A stretch of DNA of 64,000 bases from the NCBI GenBank assembly GCA_946122785.1, contig CAMGYJ010000004.1, forward strand, positions 22,143,684 through 22,207,683. The letters run 5' to 3'. The position numbers and the translations under genes are program-made. Numbering within the stretch: the stretch's first letter is position 1; every line of letters begins with the position of its first letter. The DNA comes from Linum tenue (lineage: Eukaryota > Streptophyta > Magnoliopsida > Malpighiales > Linaceae). The notes below the pieces were generated by a model. The model had not been told where the DNA came from, searched no databases, and saw nothing but the letters and a program-made list of their open reading frames with translations. Below, piece after piece: positions 52,896 to 62,939 of the stretch.

Positions 52896-54626
52896 TGGGC
52901 TGGGCGGTCCTGAGTTCTCTCAGGAACCGCCATTCCGCCAACCAGTTTTGATGAATTCTTATCCTCAGCTGTTATTTCAACACCTTGTATCTCCCCTGAT
53001 CTTTCCTTCCACTGTGTTATCAGCTTTTCTCCCTGCATTTGATCAGTAGGAAACCTGTCCATTTGGTCAAAAGCCAACGTTCTAGCTTTTTTTTGGAAAG
53101 CTTCTTCTCCCTCCAAATTGACCCCTTCTTGTTCATTCGATGCTTTCGCTCTTTTCTGGGGGGTTAACTTTACTTGATTGTTATCTCTCCCTCGTGCTTG
53201 TTCTTGTCTTTTCCATACTTTCCCACAGAATTTTCTCCCCCCTATATCGTAGTTCTCCTTTTGAGAGAATTTCTTGACTGCTCCCACTGTCTTTTGGGCC
53301 TCTAGGTTCTTTAAGCCCTTTGAGGGGAGACTGGCGTCCACCTGATCTTCCTGTGTTTCAACCTTCTTCCCCTTGTTATCCCTTGCTGGGGGCATTTGAT
53401 CAGGTTCCGACCCTGTATCCATTGGGGCAGGGTCCTTTGCTTTAGGCAGTGGTTCCTGGTTTGTTTCATATTGCTCCCCCACTTGGTGAAGTGGTGAATC
53501 CTTCTCAGAGTTCGATCCAGAACTCTCCATATCAAACTTCCTTCTTAATTGTCGCCAGATATCAGACTCCTCCTTCTTCGCTCTGTGTGAAAGCCAATTC
53601 CTCGGAGCTGGCGGGACTGTCCTCAAATCAAAACCAAAAGGGTCTATCTCCAGCTGGGAAGGCTTTGGGCATTTAGTTTTGATATGCCCTATTCTTCCAC
53701 ACGAATGACAGAACAGTGGAAGCTTTTCATATTTGACTTGAAACTCCCTCAGTTCACCTCCAATACTAAGCTTGATCTTCTTCTTTAGAGGATTATTCAC
53801 AGATATACTGATTCTCAATCTCAGAAAATCATCCCATAACTTCTCAGAGCTATCATCAAAGAATACATATTCCCCTATTCTGTTACCAATCTTCTCAGCC
53901 ATTGATTGAGTTCGTAGTTCAGCTGGGAACTCCTTTACCTGAATCCAAATTTCCATCTTATGCAGATCAGCAGGTGTTGGCTTCTTAATCCACCAGCTCG
54001 CAGTGAAAAGCAGAGCATTATTCTCATAATGCCACGGGCCTCCATAGCACACTTTATTGCGATCGTCTAGCTCCAAGAACTGGAACGCAAAGAGGTTGTT
54101 TCCCAGCTCTGTGATTTGGTAACTCTTCTTTAAACCCCATGCTTTGGTAAGGGCATATTTCAGTGATTTTATGTTTGGTTCTTTGTCTGACAGCAGTCTG
54201 CCAACCAGACCCAGATGCCGAACCGCCTCCATTCGGACCACATCCACATCAGCGTCTTCCACTTCCAAAGGCTCATCGTCCTCTTCTTCCAAAGTGATAT
54301 GGTTAAGTTGCTCTTCTAGTCCATCCGTGGGGTTTCCCCCATCGATTGCGATCTCTCCATCAGTTACTTGTCTCGGACGGATATTGGTAGATTCCATCCC
54401 TCGTTTGAGGCCTTGTAACCTAGACTTGTTGATTAGCCACCAGTTTTGTTATCGCTTCTTGATTGAAACAATCTTCAGAAACTTTGTGTTGATGCCACAC
54501 AATCGTCTGTCAAAACTCTAAATAGCTTCCTACCCGCACTGATTTCTTTTCCAACTCGGATACTGTTACCGCTCTGGATCTGTCCTTGAAACCCTAGGGT
54601 TTCCGCCGTCGCTCAAAACTCTCGCC
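49026..54626 (-). mobile_element. L1-type LINE, 5.6 kb, 5' end apparently complete, 3' truncated
   Basis: Minus-strand non-LTR retrotransposon. It starts at 54626 with about 230 bp of 5' UTR (GAAACCCTAGGGTTTC near 54590), followed by ORF1 and ORF2, and stops at 49026 inside the RNase H domain without 3' UTR or poly(A). It lies exactly between the two 3.4-kb direct repeats. LINEs normally lose their 5' end, not their 3' end. Confidence 0.9.
52892..54397 (-). CDS. LINE ORF1: DUF4283 / zinc-knuckle RNA-binding protein
   Basis: 501 codons without interruption. Residues about 55-205 form a DUF4283-type domain (WGLKKSYQITELGNNLFAFQ, then GPWHYENNALLF and IWIQVKEFPAELR), known from plant LINE ORF1 proteins. 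A CCHC zinc knuckle follows at Cys230-Cys233-His238-Cys243 (CHSCGRIGHIKTKC). The rest is hydrophilic, charged and probably disordered. The protein is expected to bind the LINE RNA and form the particle used for target-primed reverse transcription. The ATG at 54397 is the first in frame; the stop TGA overlaps the ATG of ORF2. Its intact frame suggests a young insertion. Confidence 0.93.
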   Translation of the reverse strand: MESTNIRPRQVTDGEIAIDGGNPTDGLEEQLNHITLEEEDDEPLEVEDADVDVVRMEAVRHLGLVGRLLSDKEPNIKSLKYALTKAWGLKKSYQITELGNNLFAFQFLELDDRNKVCYGGPWHYENNALLFTASWWIKKPTPADLHKMEIWIQVKEFPAELRTQSMAEKIGNRIGEYVFFDDSSEKLWDDFLRLRISISVNNPLKKKIKLSIGGELREFQVKYEKLPLFCHSCGRIGHIKTKCPKPSQLEIDPFGFDLRTVPPAPRNWLSHRAKKEESDIWRQLRRKFDMESSGSNSEKDSPLHQVGEQYETNQEPLPKAKDPAPMDTGSEPDQMPPARDNKGKKVETQEDQVDASLPSKGLKNLEAQKTVGAVKKFSQKENYDIGGRKFCGKVWKRQEQARGRDNNQVKLTPQKRAKASNEQEGVNLEGEEAFQKKARTLAFDQMDRFPTDQMQGEKLITQWKERSGEIQGVEITAEDKNSSKLVGGMAVPERTQDRPAQ

Positions 54627-57600
54627 ATCAATCAACAATTCCAATCTAATTAAATCACAAGCAGTGGTTGTGATACTTAGTGAGCTAGCTTATTTGAACA
54701 AAAAACTAAGTTTTTTTTATGAACCCTTATTTACCAAAACTCATATCCATAATCATTACAAGTTCATTAAAATAATCTTCATTTTAAAAACCCAGATCTG
54801 CAGATAATGAAAATCGCAGATTAGCAAGTCAAAGTCAGCAAAACCATTTTTCCATCAACTCAGATCTATAAACAAACTAAAAACCTACAATAATATCATC
54901 TTTTAATTAGTTCAACCTCCCTAATAATACTAAGCCAAGTTCATAAGAATACACCATTTAAAAAAAAAACATTCAAACTCATACATAACCAATTTTATTT
55001 AAAACCCAGATCTGCAAGCTGTTTTCAAATCCATGAATCATATTTCTTGTCTTTTACTTGGTTCGATCTCCCAAGTCATACAAAGTTGGGTTTAGGAACC
55101 TTACCCAGGTCTGTCCATTTCCAAAACTGCGTCAGAACAAAAGTAGAGGTCTCAATCGATTGAAAAGATAAATAATCCTACAAAAAACAATTAAACATTG
55201 ACGAAACAAATCCCACATGTTTCCGTCGTAGATCATCTCCATCTTCTGTCGTTTGCTCTTCCTCTTTACCGAAAACTAAAAACCAGAAACCAAAATGAAA
55301 CCCAAAATCAGAATCGTAACATAAATAAATAAAGCAAAATCAAACATAGGAAAAACATGCAAGCTCTCAATCGTCACTTACCTTAGTTGTAAGGTTACCG
55401 CCGTCGCCAAAGCATTGTCGGCACACCTTTGTCGGCAGAGATCCCGCCACCCATTTCCTTCTTTCCTAAACCGAAGCAAACCCTGTATTCCTCAAATCAA
55501 ACACAACAAAAAAAAAATAGTAGAATTCCATACAAAAATTTGGAAAATAGAAATGGGAACCATGCATGTCGATTTTACCTTCATCCTGAGAGGAATTGCC
55601 GATTTGGGGTCGTCGCGGTCGGGTTCGTTGATCGACGATGAGGAAGTAGAGCGACAGCGGCGGCAGCGGCGTCTGCTTAAGAGAGGGGAAGAATTTTGTT
55701 CGGGTCGTTTTTTGGAAGAGTGAACCGAGAGAGGGGAAGGGAGAATCGGCCAGCGGCCAGAGGAGAAGGGAGAATCGGCGGTGATGTTGTTCTTCTCAGT
55801 AAGTACTGGGGAAGAAGAGAAACAAACGAGAGAGAGAGAAAGAGGGAGAGGTCGCTTTCTTCCTCTCCTCCCAATTTTTTTTCTTTTTTTTTCGTCTGTG
55901 ATTTCTGGAAGAAGAGAATCGAGAGGGAGTAAGGAGAGAGAGGGCTAGCAGCGGCTGCCGCTTAGGGTTAGAGGGGGGATTATGGTTTGATTAAGTCGAG
56001 GATAAAAAATGGTAGTGATTGGGTTTCGAACCCTCATTCTCGGGAATGAGTGCGTTCAGTGACCCGCAACTTAGCTAGTTGGGCTACTGGCCTATCATGC
56101 GTTAATCTAATCCTCTCGTTTAAAATCCTTAATACGAAAATGCTGAATGTGGATTAAGTTAGTTTTGCTTCTTTTCTGATACCTCAAGTTTCTTCTTAAT
56201 AATTAAAATTCTTGCATTCATTTTAGTAACATCATAATAATCTAATAGAAATTTTATTAAACGCATTATAATACGAGAATAACGTTCAGTGGAACGTGAT
56301 AAAAAGTTAGGATTAAAACTATGAAAGTTAACAAAACCTTTAATATGAGAACCATTATAGGTGTAACGTGACAAAAGTCATACAATTAAATCATCAAAGT
56401 TATAACGAACTACGTGGACTTTGAAACCGTATTACAGGTACGTAGCCAACCGATAAGGTTCGAGTCCAACTAACCAATTAACTTTATCTTTTAATTTTTA
56501 CGTCAGTGGGCGTATAATTAATTTACAACTAAGACTATTTAAATTCATTAGTGGTCCAGTAAGGCTCTAAAAATACATAATAATAAACTAATTCGTCAAT
56601 GGACGTTTAGCTAAATTATACTTAACGAAATAGCAATATAGTAATGGTCTAGTGGGACCCTAAAATTACAAAATTATTACTAAAATACACCCAACTCACA
56701 TAAAAACTTATCGACTTAAGTAGTACCAATTTAGGGCGTTGTGGGGGTGTTGCTTAACTTCCCCACACGTAATCGTACTCCCGAACTCATATCTCGAAAT
56801 CGCAGACCAAGCCCCGTTTCTGACCTAAGGTTAGAGCCGATCGATGAGTGTTCGATCCACTCCAAGTAAGATCGATGGCGACTCCAAAAAGAGAACGCGA
56901 CCTCGACTCCCGGAGGGACGGTTGCGACATCCAAACCACGGTGGCTACCATCCACCAAACAAGAATAAACTCTACTTGCATTCATAACATAGCACTTGGT
57001 GGGCAAATTTTAAAAATAAACACAATTCGGTTCAAACACGCCCACCAAGGCTCACTAAGCTCATTCAAAAATCAATCCATCATTCAATCGACCTAATTCA
57101 CCTAATTCCTTTCCCTAAACCTAGATTCAATCATGCAAAGCACAAAAATTCAACATCACTTCACTACCTAATCCGATTTTCCCCAAATCACAAAGGTAAA
57201 GTCAAAAAACAAACCTGAAGACACAAGTAGGACGTAGGAGGAAGTGAGATGCGGGCGAGGACAGTGAAAAATGGTGGGAAAACTGAGCGGAGAGGGTTCG
57301 TCGGAGCTTCGTCGGAAGCTCGTCGGAGACTCGCCGCCGGAGACTTGGCCGAAAAACAATATGCTCCAAATCTCCCCAAAATCTCAGCACAAGCCAGTTT
57401 TGAGGAGGGAAGACTGTGTATGATGTTGGTTTTGGGTTTCGCATTTTTCGGCTAGATTTGGCCGTGAAGTGAAGAGTCGCCGTTCACTAAGTTATAGGCA
57501 CGACACTAAGTTCACGGACGCGTTACCCAGTTCACGGTCTTAGAGACCATGAACACTCATGCGCGTCTGTGAACTGCGGTTGGTCGACAAGTGGTGATCA

Positions 57601-58037
57601 TGCATAAGTACCAAGTTCACGGACGCGTTTGCATGTTCACGGTTTTATAAGACCGTGAACTCAGCAATCCGTCCGTGAACATTAGTGAAAACATGGCTCT
57701 TCTGATAAAATTTTGACTCAACCTATTCCTCCGTGCCTCCTAATCGATCACAACACAACCATAAACCGAAAAACTACAACACTCGGCACGGGGACACCAC
57801 TTCACCACTCGAACTCTTCACGAGACACTAAAACGAAAACTAAGGAAAAGAAAACAAACCTCCGTTGGGTTGCCTCCCAATAAACGCTAATTTATCGTGA
57901 TTAGCTTGACGATTGGGGATCGATCATGACTTCAAATGTGATGTCACCGAGAGCGAATCCACCACACTCTCGGGGCGACGCTTGTAGCCTCCCATCTTAG
58001 GTTCCTTGAGTTGGCCCTCTTGGTTGGACAACATTGC
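54627..58037. repeat. 3.4-kb direct repeat, copy 2
   Basis: Second copy of 45610-49025. Unlike copy 1 it runs on at 58037 into the matching Athila-like reading frame (KWGRLKQ...), so it seems to keep the original right-hand context, while copy 1 keeps the original left-hand context. Its LTR TATA region (57484-57497) is altered: CACTAAGTTATAGG replaces CACGCCCCTTTTATAGG. Confidence 0.9.
57491..57660 (-). promoter_or_regulatory. LTR promoter in repeat copy 2, TATA box damaged
   Basis: Palindromes at 57530-57554 and 57635-57660 are the same as in copy 1, but the TATA box has become TATAACTT on the minus strand. Confidence 0.5.
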
Positions 58038-58513
58038 TTCAGCCTCCCCCACTTCCGGGCCAAAGCTCCCTTCATCCTTCGTCTCCAAGCATTCATCCTC
58101 GATCCTTTGGGCATAGGACCCTTCTTAACTTCCTGTTCAACATCACCAAAAGCAACACAAGTAATGGTGGGGTTTGCCTTGACAGGCTCTCCTCCACTCT
58201 CATTCACATAATTTGAAACTACTTCCTTCACTTCATCACTCATAACCTTATGGTCAATTTCAAGCTTGATTCTCTACTTACCATCCCTCAAAATTAAGTT
58301 CCCCTCATTAACGTCTATCAATGTCTTGGCGGTGGCAAGAAAGGGACGACCGAGGATGAGTGGCATGTCCGAGTCCTCACTTATGTCGAGAATACGAAAT
58401 CGGTCAGATAGCAAAACTTGCCCACTCTCACCATCATGTCCTCCACTGTACCTCTTGAGCTAATGACGAAACGGTCGGCTAAGGTGATGCTAAGCTTAAA
58501 GGTCTTAAGTTCG
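58038..58513 (-). pseudogene. Athila-like protease domain, 3' part
   Basis: Continues the frame broken by the solo LTR at 58519-60018. Minus strand: ELKTFKLSITLADRFVISSR, then DMPLILGRPFLATAKTLIDV and GNLIL, a pattern typical of gypsy retropepsin and the segment after it; then an acidic tail from 58243 on. At least one stop or frameshift lies between the two (near 58270-58400). Reverse transcriptase and integrase, which should follow, are absent. Confidence 0.7.
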
Positions 58514-58518
58514 CCTAC

Positions 58519-60018
58519 TGAAACGACCCGATTGTTTTTTTTTTTTTTTTGAAAACCAAACCATAACTCAAACCACCAACGGTTACTCTGGAGCAACCCA
58601 AAACAGGTTTACAAATCAAAACCAAAAATCAACAACAACAATGTTTAAGATTCTCAAGTGAAATGCCCTAAACATTTGGGCGACCTCAATCCAGAGCAAC
58701 ATAACATAAAACACAATCCTTGAGTTTCCCAGTATACTCATTAAGACATGAAACTAAAGACAGATATAATGGGAGGTCCAATCTCGTTGCCCAGATCCAG
58801 TTGACATCTTTAGGTTTGCCGCGGCTGTTCTCCTCGAGTAACCTCCTCTTGATGGATGCGTCCTCTTCCCCTCTCTGCACTTGGTGAGTGAGAAGGGGTC
58901 AGTCTCGTCTTTACTTCCTAAGGTCTTTTCCCTATGAGAACTCCCTACTAAACACGTTATTAGGGTTCCTGACTTAGACAAAAGTCGTTCTCGCTTTCAT
59001 CCTTTATACTTTGTTATCAAACAATCTATAAGAGATCTCTATTCCTATCTTATCTTTAGAATTTCCTTACTTATACTCTTAATCCATAGACACCAACACA
59101 AGGGACCACCGCGTTACGTCTCGCCGTCCGGTATCCTTACCCTAGTATGCCAACCGCGTTACGTCTCGCATTCTGGTTGCATACCCAAACTCGGCAATGA
59201 CACTGCGTTACGTCTCGTCGTCCAGTATATGCCCGTCAACTACTGCGTTATGTCTCGCCGTCCAGTAGTGACCCAACCGCCCGAGGGTTCATCTTACCAC
59301 TAACCAACTATTACAATCATACATCCATACATTCATACATAGCACAACGCGTGCCTCCACCATTATAGACGGTGGGATGCCTCACACACACATCGCGCAT
59401 TACTCAAAAATTAACTAATGAATAGCTTGAACGAAAAGCATGAACTAAAAGACCTACGACAGAGATTTTACCCCCTTTACACTCACCTCGAAAAGATGAC
59501 TCCTTGATTTCTTCTTCGACGAAACCCCTCCTTAGCCGGATTATCTTGGGGAATCCTCTAGAACGTGTCTAGGCCTCGGTTGGATGACCCGGGACGTTGA
59601 TCTCCTCGTTGATTGAATCCTCAAACGTCACCGCTAGAAACACGAAAGGAATGAGATCGGGATCAGTGTCGGGATCGACGGCCGCTTGGAATTACGAGGG
59701 AGGGGTGGTTTTGCGGCAATGGGGAATAAACAAAAAAGATGGGGCGGGGTTAAATTATGGGGAAAAGCCACAGAGAGGGCCGGGGGTTTAATTTTTTCCT
59801 GCTGGGGGTGATTTTGATGGGGAAAGGGTTTGGGGGTCGGCCTCTTGGCCGCCCCACTATATTATTATTTTTTATATATTATAATAATAATAATATAATA
59901 ATAAGAATAGTTATTATTGTTATTCTTAATCCGCGGTTGTAACTCTTAGTACGTAACTGTTAAATTAACCGCTCATTAAATATGGTCGAACCCAAATCTA
60001 AAATACCGGGGTGTTACA
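58519..60018 (-). mobile_element. Solo LTR, 1500 bp, inserted in an Athila-like protease gene
   Basis: On the minus strand it starts TGTAACACCCCGGTATTTTA and ends CGGGTCGTTTCA. Both flanks read CCTAC (58514-58518 and 60019-60023), a perfect 5-bp target duplication. Same family as 2125-4507. Contains a T tract at 58535-58550, the hairpin array at 59107-59272 and an (ATA)n stretch near 59870-59930. Removing it restores a continuous protease-region match in the flanking pseudogene. Confidence 0.93.
59107..59272 (-). repeat. Four hairpin units with conserved loop, variable stems
   Basis: Units at about 59107-59132, 59147-59182, 59193-59233 and 59235-59272. The loop is CGTTACGTCTCGCCGTC or close to it. 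Stems differ: ACCG/CGGT; ATGC+AACC/GGTT+GCAT with one bulged C; ACTG/CAGT plus GGCA/TGCC; GTCA+CTACTG/CAGTAG+TGAC with one bulged A. Confidence 0.75.
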
Positions 60019-60023
60019 CCTAC

Positions 60024-62168
60024 TTCTAACTTTTTGAAAAGCTTGTAGTGCATCACATTAACACTAACTCCTAGGTCTGCCAAGGCATTGTCTATATGAT
60101 GGCTACCAATATCAAGAGGGATAGTAAAGCTACCTGGGTCGGAACGCTTTTTGGGCAAGCGATGGAGGAGGTAAGTCGAACACTCCTCGCCAAGAGTCAC
60201 GTTGGCGAGGCCTTCAAGCTTTGGCTTCTTGGTGAGGAATCCTTTGAGGTACTTAGCATATCTTGGCATTTGAGCCATGGCTTCAAGGAAAGGGATGTTG
60301 AGGCGGAGGTTGCATAACATTTCCATGAAACCTCCACACTCGTTCTCCAACCTCTCCTTGTACATCCTTGTGGGATAAGGAAGAGGTGGTGTGTATCCAT
60401 CCTCCGGCAATGCCTTCCTTGCCGCCTTCCTCTCATTCCTCGAGGGCTTCCCTTATCCCTTATTTGGGTTGGTCTCTTCCTTGTTGGTATCTTCCTTCTC
60501 CATCGCGTCATTAGTGGCGACTTCCGAAATCACCTTCACAATCCTCACTTGAAGCGCATTTACCCCAGCATGGTCCTTGGGGTTCATCACGGTTTGGGAA
60601 GGTAAAGCTCCATTGGGTCTCTCGGTGAGGATGCCGACAAGGTAGCTGATTTGCACCTCCAAGCTTTGGAGGCTTGCTTGATGGCTTCGGAGACCCGCCT
60701 CAACCGAGGTAAACTTGGTAGTCGCCACATCCATAAATTGCTCTATCTTCTTGAACTTTTGGCTACTCATACTAAAAAAGGTGTTCACTAGGTCTTCAAG
60801 CTTAGATAGCTTGTCGGGTTGTTGTTGAAACCCTAGGCCACCTTGTGCTTAGTACGGTTGTTGGAAGCTTGAGCCTTGAACTTAAGGCCTTTGTTGGATG
60901 AAGGTCGGCCAAGGTTGGAAATTTCCCGTGGGGCCTTGAAAACCCGGGGGCCTCGGATTTGTCGGCGATGCCCAAGCAAAGTTGGGGTGGTTCCTCCATC
61001 CAGGGTTATAAGTATTCTTATACGGGTTGTTGACCCTAGCATTTGCCACAAAGTTGACTTTCTCCTCCGGAGTGGTTGCCTCCTTCATTGCTTGACACTC
61101 CTCCATCTCATGACTGGTGCTCGAGCACCAGTCACACGACATCACCGACATTTTTCTTTGCCTCTTATCTTCAAGCATAACCTCAAGCAACTTATCCAAC
61201 TTTGCCTCAAGCGGAGCACTCTCTCCCACACTTCTCACTCCCCTATCATTGCTTCTTCTTCCACTTCTAGTCAACCCCCAATCGTATCCCCTAAGGGCCA
61301 TGTCTTCAAGTATCTCGGTTATTTGAGGTGGAGCCATATTCATCCATTTCCCTTGACATAAGGAGTCAATGAGGATTTCATCTTCTTGCATTAGGCCTCC
61401 GTAGAAGGTTTCGCCGAAACTATTCTTCAAACCCGTGGTGAGGGCACTGAAGATAGTAATCGGAGTACGTCTCCCAAGCATCCCTCAAGGTCTCGTCCTC
61501 TTCTTGCTCGAAATGGGTAATCTTCTTTCTTCACTCCGTCGTCTTCGAAGGCGGGCAATAACGAACCATAAACTTTTTGAGGAGGTTGTCCTATGAGGTG
61601 ATTGACCGAGGGGGGCGGTTGTTAAGCAACCTACGTGCTTTCCCCGAGAGTGAGTATGGGAAAAGCCTTAGTTGCAAAGTTTCGGCTGACACACCATTGC
61701 TTTTCAAGCTCCACGCGAGCTCCAAGAATCTCTGCACGTGCTCTCTTGTTGACTGGATCTCAAGGCAGTGGAATAGAGCATTACTTTGTATCATAGTCAC
61801 TAGATCCGGCTTGATCTCGAAATTGTTTGCCGCCACGGGAGTATGTAGGATTGGCGATTGAATGTCCGCCGGCCTTGGGGCCATATAGTACCTCAGCGTC
61901 CTTGGGGCATCCTCGTCCTCCGCCACATCGTTCAACTGGCGGGCTTGAGTGCCATCTTGCCTTTGGTTCCCCGCCATTACTACTACCTTGACGGGTTCAA
62001 CTTCCACTTCTTCAACTTATTCTTCACTAACACCGGGACCCAAACGTTGTCCCATCTTTCACTTCTTCTCCTTGCCTCTGCTAGCTCTCTCTCTCGTGCT
62101 AGGAGCTGGAGAGTTCGGTTTATGTCCTCGTCAAGTGGTAGCAAAGGTGTCGGGTTACTCCGGGTCAT
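60024..62168 (-). pseudogene. Athila-like gag and protease 5' part, frameshifted
   Basis: Starts MTRSNPTPLLPLDEDINRTL at 62168, 125 nt after the PBS. Shifts frame near 62000 and continues with RTLRYYMAPRPADIQSPILH and LFPYSLSGKARRLLNN (gag); near 61500 shifts again to FYGGLMQEDEILIDSLCQG and a zinc knuckle CDWCSSTSHEMEEC (CX2CX4HX4C); then FMDVATTKFTSVEAGLRSHQ; then the retropepsin start SFTIPLDIGSHHIDNALADLG, with DLG as active-site triad. It ends where the solo LTR is inserted. At least three frameshifts make it a pseudogene. Confidence 0.85.
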
Positions 62169-62292
62169 GCACCACCTACACACAATCGGAAAACACACCA
62201 AGTCTAGCACAAGCAAAGCACACACTTGCAAAACTTGAAATTGAAAGCTAGATTAACAACCAACAACTTTTTCAAGATAACATACCGTAGTT

Positions 62293-62309
62293 CCCTGGCA
62301 ACGGCGCCA
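62293..62309 (-). other. Primer-binding site, tRNA-Asp type
   Basis: Reverse complement TGGCGCCGTTGCCAGGG, one mismatch to the other tRNA-Asp sites. The LTR end TGACTCGC follows on the right at 62316, and gag starts 125 nt to the left. Confidence 0.88.
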
Positions 62310-62315
62310 AAAACT

Positions 62316-62900
62316 TGACTCGCTCGAAACTACACCACAATATAATCCCTACTAGAGTCCAAGTTTATAAACTCTATCTGGGTGCAGTATAGAGCAAGCA
62401 TTTAGATAACAACCCGGTCGGTCCGTCTACCCCTACTTCAGTTGTTTTAATCATTATCTAGCAAAAAAGTTTTGGTTTAAAAGTTTGCTAATTACAATAA
62501 AATAGGGCAAAGGTAAATGGTTTTGAAAACTCTTTTGTGGAAGGATCACTAGGTTTCGCTTTCCCCTAACTACTACCATGATATGTGAATTGGAATAATT
62601 GCTTTGGTAAGGTAACCACGAACAACAGAGGGATGCACATATGCTCGGAGACCACAATCTCAATTGCTAAACCGACATAAACATTATAGGCCATGTCACT
62701 CGACCCTCTCGGTTTAGGAAATTGGTAGTTGACTTACTCCCTCACTCAAGTCAAAGGTCCGATGGCTTAATCGCGATTATCCGATTTGCTTTATTCAACA
62801 TTGAGGGTTGCCCTAAATTAACCTAGTTAGGTGGCTTAAAAAGCTGAAGGAAAACCAACTCGATTGAGTCTCCCTTGGAAGAGGAATTTTCCTCTCTAAG
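62316..62900 (-). mobile_element. Athila-like 5' LTR, U5 part only
   Basis: Inverse match of the U5 of the LTR at 30038-31502 (GGGTGCAGTATAGAGCAAGC, TACCCCTACTTCAGTTG, CTCAATTGCTAAACCG, AACCAACTCGATTGAGTCTC). It breaks off between 62900 and 62940, before the promoter region is reached. Confidence 0.7.
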
Positions 62901-62939
62901 CTAAGCACAAGCATGGGAGAATTTCAGGGTCCTTGACCC

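Noticed and set aside
45610..58037. The two 3.4-kb repeats as LTRs of one giant LTR retrotransposon
   Set aside because: They do not start with TG and end with CA, have no PBS or polypurine tract at the inner borders, contain pieces of at least two different LTR elements themselves, and what lies between them is a LINE.
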